This document shows, piece after piece, positions 45,198 to 54,062 of a stretch of 64,000 nt of DNA. The notes beneath the pieces are model-generated. The model saw only the letters and a list, made by a program, of their open reading frames with translations, had not been told where the DNA came from and ran no database searches. Positions within the stretch are counted from its first letter, which is position 1, and each line of letters starts with the position of its first letter. The stretch is from an uncultured Christensenella sp. (GTDB lineage Bacteria > Bacillota > Clostridia > Christensenellales > UBA1750). The stretch is from positions 1 through 64,000 of the forward strand of contig CAJJNQ010000005.1 of NCBI GenBank assembly GCA_905193155.1, in the 5' to 3' direction. A program made the translations under genes and the position numbers.

Positions 45198-45289
45198 ATT
45201 CAAACCATCCTTCCTTGAAGAGGCTGCTCTTGGCGTCCTCTCTTCTTTACCATTTCAAGCATAGCAGAATCCGATACGCGATTCCATGC

Positions 45290-45324
45290 AAAAATGACGG
45301 AATTCAAATGTAAAAATGATGGAA
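45290..45324. promoter_or_regulatory. Direct repeats upstream of the alpha-galactosidase gene
   Basis: AAAAATGACGGAA (45290-45302) and AAAAATGATGGAA (45312-45324) differ at one base and start 22 bases apart, about two turns of DNA. This is the pattern of AraC/XylS-type regulator sites. No regulator gene is adjacent. Confidence 0.45.
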
Positions 45325-45361
45325 AATGTGTTTCGAAAAGATGCGGGATCGCTTCTTTTTC

Positions 45362-45390
45362 TTGCAAAAACCGCAGCAAAACGGTATGAT
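45362..45390 (+). promoter_or_regulatory. asnA promoter
   Basis: TTGCAA (45362-45367), 17-base spacer, TATGAT (45385-45390). Gives a leader of about 78 bases. Confidence 0.6.
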
Positions 45391-45474
45391 TATGTACATA
45401 CCGCGCATCGCCGCTTCAACGCAGCAATGCAATATCTTTTCAAACAGCAATCAACGGCCAAAGGAGCGTTTTTT

Positions 45475-46488
45475 ATGGAGCATCTTCATGTTCTGCCCGA
45501 GGGATACAAGCCCTCGTTGGATCTTTATCACACCCAGCTGGCCATCAAGCAGGCCAAGGATGATTTTGAGGAGGCGCTGGCTGCGCAGCTGAACCTCCAG
45601 CGCGTTTCCGCGCCGCTTTTTGTGGACAAGAGCACGGGTCTGAACGACGATCTCAACGGCGTGGAGCGTCCCGTGGAGTTTGATCTGCTCGAGCAGCCCG
45701 GCATCGCGGTGCAGGTGGTGCAGTCGCTTGCAAAATGGAAGCGCTATGCGCTGGGCCGTTACGGTTACCCCGTCGGCCGCGGTCTTTACACCGACATGAA
45801 CGCCATCCGCCGCGACGAGACGACCGATAACTTCCACTCGCTCTATGTCGACCAGTGGGACTGGGAAAAGGTCATCGCCCGCGAGGACCGCAACCCTGAA
45901 TACCTCAAGGATACCGTGCGCCGCATCCACCGCGCGCTCTACTCCACCTCCCTGCGCCTGCGCGCGTCTTTTTACGAAGTGGATGTGCAGCTGCCCGAAG
46001 AAGTGACCTTCATCACCACGGCGGAATTGGAAGACCGCTGGCCTGATCTCTCCCCCGAACAGCGGGAGCTGAAGTTTGTGCGCGAACACGGCGCAGCCTT
46101 CTTTATGGGCATCGGCTGGCCGCTGAGGAACGGTCTGCCGCATGACGGCCGCGCGCCGGACTACGATGACTGGTCCCTCAACGGCGACCTGGTTTACTAT
46201 CACAAGGCACTGGACACCCGTTTGGAAATTTCCTCCATGGGCATTCGCGTGGATTCCGCCTCGATGATGGCGCAGCTCTCTGCGGCAAACAAGCTGGAGC
46301 GCGCTGCGCTGCCCTTCCACAGCGCGCTGATCGACGGAAGGCTTCCGCTGACCATTGGCGGCGGCATCGGGCAGTCCCGCCTGTGCATGCTGTTGCTGGG
46401 CAAAGCGCACATCGGCGAGGTTCAGTGCTCCATCTGGCCGGCAGAGGTGGTCGAGCAGTTCCGCGTGGCGGGCGTACCGCTGCTGTAA
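45475..46488 (+). CDS. asnA: Aspartate-ammonia ligase (asparagine synthetase A)
   Basis: 337 residues, the normal AsnA length. It makes asparagine from aspartate, ammonia and ATP and has a class-II tRNA-synthetase-like fold. Motifs include QLNLQRVSAPLFV, KWKRYAL, YTDMNAIRRDE, DQWDWE and the C-terminal GGGIGQSRLCMLLL motif-3 region. The start ATG 45475 has AAAGGAG at nine bases; earlier in-frame ATGs lack such a site. dapF follows after 15 bases. No T-box leader was found. Confidence 0.97.
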   Translation: MEHLHVLPEGYKPSLDLYHTQLAIKQAKDDFEEALAAQLNLQRVSAPLFVDKSTGLNDDLNGVERPVEFDLLEQPGIAVQVVQSLAKWKRYALGRYGYPVGRGLYTDMNAIRRDETTDNFHSLYVDQWDWEKVIAREDRNPEYLKDTVRRIHRALYSTSLRLRASFYEVDVQLPEEVTFITTAELEDRWPDLSPEQRELKFVREHGAAFFMGIGWPLRNGLPHDGRAPDYDDWSLNGDLVYYHKALDTRLEISSMGIRVDSASMMAQLSAANKLERAALPFHSALIDGRLPLTIGGGIGQSRLCMLLLGKAHIGEVQCSIWPAEVVEQFRVAGVPLL

Positions 46489-46503
46489 AAAGGAGTCATC
46501 GTG

Positions 46504-47352
46504 ATGCACTTTATCAAAATGCACGGCATCGGCAATGATTATATCTACGTCGATGAATTTCTCTATAAGGCCCCGGCGGACATCGGGGACGCGGCACGCC
46601 TCGCCAGCGACCGCCACACCGGCATCGGCGGCGACGGACTGATTCTGATCCAGCCCTCGCAGATCGCGGATTGCAAAATGCGGATGTTCAATGCAGACGG
46701 CAGCGAAGGGCGGATGTGCGGCAACGCGATCCGCTGCATCGCGCGGTATATGCTGGAACGCCATCCGGAAATCTGCCCCGGCGATACGGTGCGGATTGAA
46801 ACGCTCTCCGGCATCAAAATCGTCACGGCACAGCGCGATGTGGAAGGCAAGCCTTCGATGCTGCGCGCAGATATGGGCGTGCCAGGGCTTTCCCCTGAAA
46901 GCATCCCCGTGCTGACTGCCACGCCGCAGGATCTATTGATCGAAGTTCCCGGCTTTTCAGGGTGCGGCGTGTGCGTATCGATGGGCAGTCCTCACATCGT
47001 GTTCTTCATCGACAGCGACCCATCAGAGTTGGATATCACCCACATCGGTCCGGCAATTGAGAGTCATTCTCTCTTTCCTGAGCGTGTGAACGTGGAATTC
47101 GTACAGATGCAGCCTGACGGCAGCCTGAAGATGCGCGTCTGGGAGCGCGGCAGCGGCGAGACAATGGCCTGCGGCACCGGCGCATGCGCCACGGCGGTTG
47201 CCGCCATGCTGAAAGGCCGTACCCCGCAGCGCACCACGACGGTTCATCTGCGCGGCGGCGACCTGATCATCGAGTGGAATCCCGATAACAACCGCGTCTA
47301 CATGACCGGCCCCGCAGCGCTCGTCTTTGAGGGCGAGTGGCTGGAAGCCTAA
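46504..47352 (+). CDS. dapF: Diaminopimelate epimerase
   Basis: 282 residues. It converts LL- to meso-diaminopimelate for lysine and peptidoglycan. The two catalytic cysteines are in GRMCGNAIRC and ETMACGTGACA, the two halves of the pseudo-symmetric fold. The ATG 46504 has AGGAG at eight bases; the GTG directly before is less likely. Probably cotranscribed with asnA; both draw on aspartate. Confidence 0.97.
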   Translation: MHFIKMHGIGNDYIYVDEFLYKAPADIGDAARLASDRHTGIGGDGLILIQPSQIADCKMRMFNADGSEGRMCGNAIRCIARYMLERHPEICPGDTVRIETLSGIKIVTAQRDVEGKPSMLRADMGVPGLSPESIPVLTATPQDLLIEVPGFSGCGVCVSMGSPHIVFFIDSDPSELDITHIGPAIESHSLFPERVNVEFVQMQPDGSLKMRVWERGSGETMACGTGACATAVAAMLKGRTPQRTTTVHLRGGDLIIEWNPDNNRVYMTGPAALVFEGEWLEA

Positions 47353-47360
47353 AAAACAAA

Positions 47361-47398
47361 AACAGCGCCCTCCGTCCCATGTGCGGAGGGCGCTGTTT
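47361..47398. terminator. Bidirectional terminator between dapF and the U32-like gene
   Basis: AACAGCGCCCTCCG pairs with CGGAGGGCGCTGTT. The minus direction has a good T run (TTTTTGTTTTTT), the plus direction only TTTCG. Confidence 0.8.
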
Positions 47399-47400
47399 CG

Positions 47401-48294
47401 TTAGAACAGATCAAGCATATTGTCCAGATAGATTTCCTCTCGGACATTGATCTGAAAATCCGGCTTGGTCAGATAATAGAGCAGAAATTCTAAAATCAAC
47501 GCGCTGCCCAATCCTCTGCCTTCAATTTTGAAATTCGTAAAGCCCATCGCCAGATAAGTGCTCCGAATCTCTTCTGTACGGATAAAGCTGGGATTCTTCA
47601 TCGCTTCCGAGAACCGATAGCCGTTTTGCGCGCCGGGCGCGGTGCAGTGGTGTTCCATTCCATCCAGCCCGAGGTTTTTCCGGCTGACGGCCTCATAGCA
47701 CTTTTTCCGATCCTTGCAGCCGAACCAGCAGCATTCGTTGCAGAGGAATTCTGTTTTGTCCTTTTGTGCATCGGTCAGCGTATTCAGCTGCGCGAATGCT
47801 TTGTTCAGGCGGAAATCAGGGACGACATAGCGAAACTCCGCCCGCGCCGTCTCTGCGCGAAGCTGCTCAAAATCCGTCAGCACTTTGGTCGTGGACGAGA
47901 CAAGATACAGCCCCGGATAATTCTTCCGCAGATAGGCGGTAAGCAATTCAGAATGGACGATCACGCCGTTGGGCACGCCGCTTTTTTCGAACAGCGTGCA
48001 AAGTGCGTTGCAGCGCGCATCTGCAAGGTGCTTTTCTTCCAGCAGCGAGTTGCTGAACGTCAGCCGCGCGGAAATGCCGTATTCCTCCAGCAGCGCCAGC
48101 ACTTCCCGCGGGTTGCACTCCCCATCCTCCACCCTGCCGCCGCCCCAGAGGCAGTCTGACGGCGCACCGTAGATCGAGCCGATCTCGCTTTCCTCATAAA
48201 ACCAGTCCCGATGTTTCCTGAACAGGGGCAGAAACACGCGATATAATTCATAAAACTCAAACAACCCCGGCAGATGATAAACGGCTTTCCGCAT
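47401..48294 (-). CDS. U32-peptidase-like TIM-barrel Fe-S protein
   Basis: 297 residues. The C-terminal motif FTNFKIEGRG matches the conserved KIEGR of the U32/UbiU family, and the cysteine cluster CNECCWFGCKDRKKC fits the [4Fe-4S] ligands of that family. The N-terminal part has a TIM-barrel pattern (APSDCLWGGGR, RLTFSNSLL, GVIVHSELL). U32 family members include proteins hydroxylating RNA or quinones and so-called peptidases, so the reaction cannot be assigned. Its promoter overlaps the gdhA terminator. Confidence 0.7.
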   Translation of the reverse strand: MRKAVYHLPGLFEFYELYRVFLPLFRKHRDWFYEESEIGSIYGAPSDCLWGGGRVEDGECNPREVLALLEEYGISARLTFSNSLLEEKHLADARCNALCTLFEKSGVPNGVIVHSELLTAYLRKNYPGLYLVSSTTKVLTDFEQLRAETARAEFRYVVPDFRLNKAFAQLNTLTDAQKDKTEFLCNECCWFGCKDRKKCYEAVSRKNLGLDGMEHHCTAPGAQNGYRFSEAMKNPSFIRTEEIRSTYLAMGFTNFKIEGRGLGSALILEFLLYYLTKPDFQINVREEIYLDNMLDLF

Positions 48295-48320
48295 GCACTC
48301 TTCCCCCTTCGGCCCGATTC

Positions 48321-48349
48321 ATTATAGCAGAAAAGGCCGCCTGTGAAAA
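48321..48349 (-). promoter_or_regulatory. Promoter of the U32-like gene, overlapping a terminator
   Basis: Minus-strand TTTTCA (48349-48344), 17 bases, TATAAT (48326-48321). The -35 is in the loop and the spacer is the 3' stem of the gdhA terminator. Confidence 0.55.
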
Positions 48350-48365
48350 CAGGCCGCCTTTTCTG
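48329..48365 (-). terminator. Intrinsic terminator after gdhA
   Basis: AAAAGGCGGCCTGT pairs with ACAGGCGGCCTTTT around a four-base loop, then CTG; a strong stem with T-rich 3' arm. Confidence 0.8.
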
Positions 48366-48392
48366 CGTTCATTTCAATCCACGCGGGGTAAA

Positions 48393-49724
48393 TTACACAA
48401 TGCCCTGAGCGAGCATCGCGTCCGCAACCTTCTTGAAGCCGGCGATGTTCGCACCCGCAACGAAGTCACCCGCAACGCCGTATTCTTTGGCGGTGCTGCT
48501 GGCGTTGTTGTAAATGCCAACCATGATCTGCTCCAGCTTCTTGTCGACCTCGTCAAAGGTCCAGCTCAGACGCTGGGAATTCTGGCTCATCTCCAGAGCG
48601 GAAGTGGCCACGCCGCCTGCGTTGGAAGCCTTGCCGGGCGCATAGAGAATGCCGCTGCCCTGGAAGACCTCGATTGCTTCGGGCGTAGAGGGCATGTTCG
48701 CACCCTCGGCAACCGCCTTGCAGCCGTTGGCAACCAGCATCTTGGCGTCGTTGCCGTCCAGCTCGTTCTGGGTGGCGCAGGGCAGCGCGATATCGCAGGG
48801 GATGGACCAGACGCGCTGGTTCTCCATGTACTTGGCGCCCGCCTTCTGTGCGCAGTAGTCCTTGACGCGACCGCGCTTGACTTCCTTGATCTCCTTCATC
48901 AGAGCAAGGTCGATGCCCTCAGGATCGTAGACGGAGCCGTTGGAGTCGGACATGGAAATGACCTTCGCGCCCAGCTGCATCGCCTTTTCGGCAGCGTAGA
49001 TCGCCACGTTGCCGGAGCCGGAGATGACGACCTTCTTGCCCTCAAAGCCCATACCCTTTTCGGCGAGCATTTCACGGGTGAAGTAGATCAGGCCGTAACC
49101 GGTGGCCTCGGTACGAGCCAGGGAGCCGCCGTAAGTCAGGCCCTTGCCGGTGAGCACACCCTCGTACAGACCGGTGATGCGCTTGTACTGGCCATAGAGA
49201 TAACCGATCTCGCGTCCACCGACGCCGATATCGCCGGCGGGAACGTCCACATCCGCGCCGATGTAGCGGTAAAGCTCAGTCATAAAGCTCTGGCAGAAAG
49301 CCATCACTTCGCGGTCGGACTTGCCCTTGGGGTCGAAGTCGGAACCGCCCTTGCCGCCGCCGATGGGAAGACCGGTCAGGCTGTTCTTGAAAACCTGCTC
49401 AAAGCCCAGGAACTTGATGACGCCCAGGTTGACGGAAGGATGCAGACGCAGACCGCCCTTGTAGGGACCAATGGCGGAGTTGAACTGCACGCGGAAACCG
49501 CGGTTCACCTGCACATTGCCCTTGTCATCCACCCACGGCACGCGGAACATGATCTGGCGCTCCGGCTCGACCAGGCGCTCCAACAGGCCGTTTTTCTGAT
49601 AGTTGGGATTGGCGTCCACCGCCAGACGAAGAGAATCCAGCACCTCGCGGACAGCCTGATGGAACACGGCCTCGCCGGGGTTGCGGGCGATAACGGTTTC
49701 AAGAACAGAATCTACGTAGCTCAT
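48393..49724 (-). CDS. gdhA: NADP-type glutamate dehydrogenase
   Basis: 443 residues, the length of hexameric bacterial GDH. It reversibly joins 2-oxoglutarate and ammonia to glutamate. Motifs visible are PYKGGLRLHPSVN, the active-site segment GGGKGGSDFDPKGKSD, PAGDIGVGGREIGYLYGQYKR and the Rossmann loop SGSGNVAIYAAEKA. ATG 49724 has AAAGGGAAG upstream; earlier in-frame starts are outside the conserved N-terminus. Supports ammonia uptake or glutamate fermentation. Confidence 0.97.
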   Translation of the reverse strand: MSYVDSVLETVIARNPGEAVFHQAVREVLDSLRLAVDANPNYQKNGLLERLVEPERQIMFRVPWVDDKGNVQVNRGFRVQFNSAIGPYKGGLRLHPSVNLGVIKFLGFEQVFKNSLTGLPIGGGKGGSDFDPKGKSDREVMAFCQSFMTELYRYIGADVDVPAGDIGVGGREIGYLYGQYKRITGLYEGVLTGKGLTYGGSLARTEATGYGLIYFTREMLAEKGMGFEGKKVVISGSGNVAIYAAEKAMQLGAKVISMSDSNGSVYDPEGIDLALMKEIKEVKRGRVKDYCAQKAGAKYMENQRVWSIPCDIALPCATQNELDGNDAKMLVANGCKAVAEGANMPSTPEAIEVFQGSGILYAPGKASNAGGVATSALEMSQNSQRLSWTFDEVDKKLEQIMVGIYNNASSTAKEYGVAGDFVAGANIAGFKKVADAMLAQGIV

Positions 49725-49785
49725 GAGATCTTCCCTTTCTTGCCGAGACTCCCCCATCGGAGTAGCTCTTTTTGAATATGGTAAC

Positions 49786-49814
49786 AGTATACTGTCCATG
49801 CGGCAAATTTGCAA
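49786..49814 (-). promoter_or_regulatory. gdhA promoter
   Basis: Minus-strand TTGCAA (49814-49809), 17 bases, TATACT (49791-49786). The leader is about 55 bases and contains CTCCGATGGGGGAG, a small hairpin. Confidence 0.6.
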
Positions 49815-49855
49815 GAAATATTTAGCGAAGATTCATTAAATGTTTTTTACATAGC

Positions 49856-49893
49856 AAAACCGGCATGATTTTGCAGGAAATCATGCCGGTTGC
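49856..49893 (-). terminator. Intrinsic terminator after the paaK-ior-ACT operon
   Basis: On the minus strand AACCGGCATGATTT pairs with AAATCATGCCGGTT, then TTGC; a modest T run. Confidence 0.65.
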
Positions 49894-49929
49894 TTTCCAC
49901 TTCACGGAATCGCTGCATAAATAAACACT

Positions 49930-50355
49930 TTATGCAATCTCGTTCTGCTCCAGAATGCGGATGCCGTTGTCCTTGAGCAGCTGCGCACACCGCTCGGGCT
50001 GATCGACGCGGAAGATGATGATGGCGTCGTTGCCCACACGGCGGACAAAGGAATAAAGGTACTCGATAAAGATGTCGTTATCGCTGAGCAGCTGGAGCAC
50101 GCCGTCCAGCCCGCCGGGAACATCGGGCACGGCCACGGCCAGCACCTCGGTCAGGTTGGCGGTAAAACCCGCATCGCGGGAGATCTTCAGCGCCTTGTCG
50201 TTGTCGGAGACGATAGCGCGCAGGATGCCGAAATTCGTGGTATCGGCAATGGAGAGCGCGATCAGGTCAATGTCGTTTTTGCCCAGGAGCTTGGTAAACT
50301 CCGTCAGGCGTCCGTGGCGGTTCTCGATGAACACGGAGATCTGCTTGATAAACAT
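49930..50355 (-). CDS. ACT-domain protein of the aryl-acid operon
   Basis: 141 residues that consist of two ACT domains in tandem (about 1-68 and 70-135). ACT domains bind amino acids and allow allosteric control. Such double-ACT proteins are often encoded beside paaK and ior genes in anaerobes. It is the last gene of the operon, 37 bases after the second ligase gene; it probably senses aromatic amino acids, an inference from context. Confidence 0.85.
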   Translation of the reverse strand: MFIKQISVFIENRHGRLTEFTKLLGKNDIDLIALSIADTTNFGILRAIVSDNDKALKISRDAGFTANLTEVLAVAVPDVPGGLDGVLQLLSDNDIFIEYLYSFVRRVGNDAIIIFRVDQPERCAQLLKDNGIRILEQNEIA

Positions 50356-50391
50356 AACTGCGGCCTCCTTGTATATTGCTGCGGCGGATTC

Positions 50392-51699
50392 TCAGTCCGC
50401 CAGCTTGCGCTTGTCGATGATGTGCTTGCTCTTGCCTTCGCTGCGCTCGATGGAATTGGGTGTCATCAGGCGCACGGTCACGCCCAAGCCCAGAATCTGT
50501 TCGATCGCCTTCTGCACCCGCGCGCGGAGTTCCTCGATCTTGCGGACCTCGTCGGAAACCAGTTCGGGCAGCAGCTCGACCTGCACCTCCAGCGTATCGA
50601 GGTTGCGCACGCGATCCACCACCAGCATATAGCGCGGGGCAATGCCCTCGATGCCGGTGATCGCGGTTTCGACCTGTGAGGGAAACACATTCACACCGCG
50701 AATGACGAGCATATCGTCCGTACGGCCATGCAGACGGCAAATACGGCGATGTGTGCGCCCGCAGGAGCAGGGTTCAGGCATGATGGCGGTCAGGTCATGC
50801 GTGCGGAAGCGCACGGTGGGCATGCCCTCCTTGCCGATGGTGGTGATGACCAGCTCTCCCCTTTCGCCATCGGGCAACGGTTCACCCGTCACAGGATCGA
50901 CGATCTCCGGGATGAAATAATCCTCCCAGATGTGCAGTCCCTCGCCCTCGAGGCACTGCATCGCCACGCCGGGGCCGACGCTCTCGGTCAGACCGTAAAT
51001 GTCCAGCGCGCGGATGTTCAGCAGTCTCTCGATCTCGCTGCGCATGCCCTCTGTCCAGGGTTCGGCGCCAAAGATGCCGACGCGGAGCTTGAAGTTGGTC
51101 ATATCGATCTTCTGATCGCGGATGGTTTCGCCCATCATCAGAGCATAGGACGGCGTGCAGGCGATGGCGGTCGTTCCAAGATCCTGCATCAGCATCAACT
51201 GGCGCTTGGTGTTGCCCGCGGAGATCGGCACAACGGTCGCCCCGATACGCTCCACACCGTAATGAAGGCCCAACCCCCCGGTGAACAGACCGTAGCCATA
51301 GGCCACCTGCACGGTATCTTTTTTCGTCACACCCGCGCAGCCCAGACCTCTTGCCACGCATTCCGCCCACATCTGCAAATCGTTGGCGGTATATCCCGCC
51401 ACAATCGGCTTGCCGGTGGTGCCGGAAGAAGCATGGATGCGGACGATTTCCTGCCTGGGCGCAGCGAAGGTGCCAAAGGGGTAATTGTCGCGCAGATCAC
51501 GCTTATCCATAAAGGGAAGCAGTCTTAGATCCGCAAGGCTCTGAACATCCTCGGGCTTTACACCCTGCTGCTGCATTCTCTCCCGATAAAAAGGGACGTT
51601 GGTATACATCCGCAGGACAGTCCTTTGCAGCCGCTCCAGCTGAATGCGTTCCAAATCCTCCCTTCCGATGGTTTCCATCGGTTTGTTCCAGTAATACAT
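50392..51699 (-). CDS. paaK: Phenylacetate-CoA ligase, copy 1 (downstream)
   Basis: 435 residues, AMP-forming. It joins an arylacetate to CoA with ATP, or the reverse to gain ATP from the aryl-CoA. The ATP-binding motif is HASSGTTGKP, the adenylate-binding loop DIYGLTESVGPGVA, and the C-terminal PaaK-type domain VIRGVNVFPSQVE is present. It is downstream of iorB in the same operon. It differs from the copy at 54063-55352 throughout but keeps the same layout. Confidence 0.93.
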   Translation of the reverse strand: MYYWNKPMETIGREDLERIQLERLQRTVLRMYTNVPFYRERMQQQGVKPEDVQSLADLRLLPFMDKRDLRDNYPFGTFAAPRQEIVRIHASSGTTGKPIVAGYTANDLQMWAECVARGLGCAGVTKKDTVQVAYGYGLFTGGLGLHYGVERIGATVVPISAGNTKRQLMLMQDLGTTAIACTPSYALMMGETIRDQKIDMTNFKLRVGIFGAEPWTEGMRSEIERLLNIRALDIYGLTESVGPGVAMQCLEGEGLHIWEDYFIPEIVDPVTGEPLPDGERGELVITTIGKEGMPTVRFRTHDLTAIMPEPCSCGRTHRRICRLHGRTDDMLVIRGVNVFPSQVETAITGIEGIAPRYMLVVDRVRNLDTLEVQVELLPELVSDEVRKIEELRARVQKAIEQILGLGVTVRLMTPNSIERSEGKSKHIIDKRKLAD

Positions 51700-51739
51700 G
51701 GGTCTCTCCTCCTAATCTTTCTGCCGTACTCCGGGATCG

Positions 51740-52309
51740 TCAGGCATTATAGCCCGACTCGAACGCGGCAAGATTGGCCTCGAGGAATTTTTCCGGAACG
51801 CAGGCTCTGAGCGCATCCAGCCAGAGTTGCTTGTCAAAATCCAGGCGCTTGGCCAGCGCGCCGAGCAGCACCGTGTTGACCGCTTTTGCATTGCCCGCCT
51901 GCGCTGCCATGGGCAGTGCGGGCAGCGCCACGACATTGGCCTTTTCCTTGAGTGTCTGCAATATATTTTCGGGATATTTTGCTGCGCCGATGATGACGGG
52001 CAGCGGCAGGATCTGCTGGGTGTTGACGATCAGCGTTCCGCCGTCCTTTAGATAGGTCAGATCGCGCAGCGCTTCCAGCTCTTCAAAGGCGAGCACAAAA
52101 TCCGCGCCCTTCTGCTCGATCATGGGAGAATAAACTTTCTCACCCATACGGACATAGGTGATGACCGATCCGCCGCGCTGGCTCATGCCATGCACTTCGG
52201 AAACCTTAACATCGTGGCCCAGTTCCATGGCGATGTGGCCGAGGATGCGGGACGCCAGCAGCGTTCCCTGTCCGCCGACGCCGCAGATGACGATATTGAG
52301 ATCCTTCAT
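51740..52309 (-). CDS. iorB: Indolepyruvate ferredoxin oxidoreductase beta subunit
   Basis: 189 residues, gamma-type domain of 2-oxoacid:ferredoxin oxidoreductases. The N-terminus reads IVICGVGGQGTLLASRIL, the family start, and SEVHGMSQRGGSVITYVRMG follows. It works with IorA to oxidise aryl pyruvates to aryl-acetyl-CoA, passing electrons to ferredoxin. It starts two bases after the iorA stop. Confidence 0.95.
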   Translation of the reverse strand: MKDLNIVICGVGGQGTLLASRILGHIAMELGHDVKVSEVHGMSQRGGSVITYVRMGEKVYSPMIEQKGADFVLAFEELEALRDLTYLKDGGTLIVNTQQILPLPVIIGAAKYPENILQTLKEKANVVALPALPMAAQAGNAKAVNTVLLGALAKRLDFDKQLWLDALRACVPEKFLEANLAAFESGYNA

Positions 52310-52311
52310 GG

Positions 52312-54051
52312 TTAACGCTCGCCTCCTTCAATCGCGCCGAAATGGCACATCTCCTTGCAAAGGCCGCAGCCGTTGCAAAGCGATGCATCGATCGACACCT
52401 GACCGTTTTCCGCCTTGAGGATGGCCGGGCAGCCGATCTTCATGCACATGCCGCATTTTCTGCACTTATCCGTGTTGATTGCGCAGGGCGCGGTCTTTTT
52501 CTTGACGAGCAGCGCGCAGGGACGGCGGGCGATGATGACGGAGGGCACGTCCTTTTCGGACTCCTCCATGATGGTCTGCTCCAACTCCCTCATATTAAAG
52601 GGATCAACCACGCGCACCGACGGCACGCCGATGGCCTCACAGAGCTTGACGACGTCAAGCTGCGGCGCAATTTCGCCGCGGACGTTGAAGCCCGTGGTTG
52701 GATTGGGCTGATGACCCGTCATGCCGGTAGTGGAGTTATCCACGATGATGACAGTGGAGTGTCCCTGATTATACACCATGTCCACAAGGCCTGTGATGCC
52801 GGAATGGACGAAGGTGGAATCGCCGATCACGGCGACGGTCTTTTTCGCAAAGTCACGACCGCGCGCCTTTTCCAGACCCAACGCCATGCCGATGGACGCG
52901 CCCATGCATACCACAGAATCCACCGCGGCCAGCGGAGGCATTGCGCCCAGCGTGTAACAGCCGATATCCGCCGCGACGGTCAGTCCGAGCTTTTTGAGCA
53001 CATAGAACACCGCTCTGTGCGGGCAGCCGGGGCAGAGCACCGGCGGGCGCATCGGGACGCCCTGGGTTTCGGCCGGACCGCAATCGGCCTCGCCGCCGAA
53101 GAGACGACCCACCTTGCGCACGAACAGTTCGCCCTGCAAGCCGGTTTTGTCCTTGCCGGAACAGGGGATGCCCATGGCCTTGATCGCGTCCTCAAAGAAG
53201 GGCTCCAGCTCCTCCACCACGAGCAGCTGATCGACCTTCGAAGCAAAATCGCGAATCAGCTTTTCAGGCAGCGGATAGACCATGCCGAGCTTGAGCACGG
53301 AGGCATTCGGCAGTGCTTCCTTAACATACTGATAGGCGGAACCCGAACAGACCACGCCGACTTTGGTATCCGCCATCTCCACGCGATTGAAGCCGAGGGC
53401 ATCAATCTCCTCTTCCAGCTTCTTTTCGCGCGCTTCGACCACAACGTGACGGCCCTTGGCGTTGCCGGGCATCATGACGTATTTCTTGATGTCCTTCTCG
53501 TAATCCTTGAGCGGGATCTCCTGACGCACGCCTTCTTCCACAAGAGATCTGGCGTGCGCAATGCGGGTCACGAGGCGCAGCATCACGGGCGTGTCGTATT
53601 TTTCGGAGATTTCGAAAGCGCGCATCACATACTCGCGGCACTCGGCGCTGTCGGCAGGTTCGAGCATCGGGACGTGTGCGCTGCGGGCGTAAAAGCGGCT
53701 GTCCTGCTCGTTCTGAGAGGAGTGCATGCCGGGATCGTCCGCCGCGACGAGCACAAGGCCGCCGCGCACGCCGGTATAGGCCGCGGTAAACAGCGGGTCG
53801 GCCGCCACATTGACGCCGACGTGCTTCATGCAGCAGATGGCTCTGGCGCCGCCCATCGACGCGCCGATGGCCACTTCGAGGGCGACCTTTTCGTTGGGCG
53901 CCCATTCGCAGTAGACCTCATCCTTGGAATACTTCGCCATGTTTTCGGTAATTTCGGTAGAGGGCGTTCCGGGATAGGCGACGGCGACGCGCACGCCCGC
54001 TTCGTAAGCGCCTCTGGCAACAGCTTCGTTGCCCAGCATCAGTTCTTTCAT
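52312..54051 (-). CDS. iorA: Indolepyruvate ferredoxin oxidoreductase alpha subunit
   Basis: 579 residues. The pyrimidine domain comes first (AYPGTPSTEI), then the thiamine-pyrophosphate domain (CPGCPHRAVFYVLKKLG and VIGDSTFVHSGITGLVDMVYN), and a C-terminal ferredoxin domain with two four-Cys clusters (CRKCGMCMKIGCP and CNGCGLCKEMC). It takes aryl pyruvates from Trp, Phe and Tyr catabolism to aryl-acetyl-CoA and reduced ferredoxin. The enzyme is oxygen-sensitive, in line with an anaerobe. Confidence 0.96.
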   Translation of the reverse strand: MKELMLGNEAVARGAYEAGVRVAVAYPGTPSTEITENMAKYSKDEVYCEWAPNEKVALEVAIGASMGGARAICCMKHVGVNVAADPLFTAAYTGVRGGLVLVAADDPGMHSSQNEQDSRFYARSAHVPMLEPADSAECREYVMRAFEISEKYDTPVMLRLVTRIAHARSLVEEGVRQEIPLKDYEKDIKKYVMMPGNAKGRHVVVEAREKKLEEEIDALGFNRVEMADTKVGVVCSGSAYQYVKEALPNASVLKLGMVYPLPEKLIRDFASKVDQLLVVEELEPFFEDAIKAMGIPCSGKDKTGLQGELFVRKVGRLFGGEADCGPAETQGVPMRPPVLCPGCPHRAVFYVLKKLGLTVAADIGCYTLGAMPPLAAVDSVVCMGASIGMALGLEKARGRDFAKKTVAVIGDSTFVHSGITGLVDMVYNQGHSTVIIVDNSTTGMTGHQPNPTTGFNVRGEIAPQLDVVKLCEAIGVPSVRVVDPFNMRELEQTIMEESEKDVPSVIIARRPCALLVKKKTAPCAINTDKCRKCGMCMKIGCPAILKAENGQVSIDASLCNGCGLCKEMCHFGAIEGGER

Positions 54052-54062
54052 AATTTATCTCC

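Noticed and set aside
45204..45474. T-box leader in front of asnA
   Set aside because: No T-box sequence (TGGNACCGCG) or terminator hairpin in the leader.
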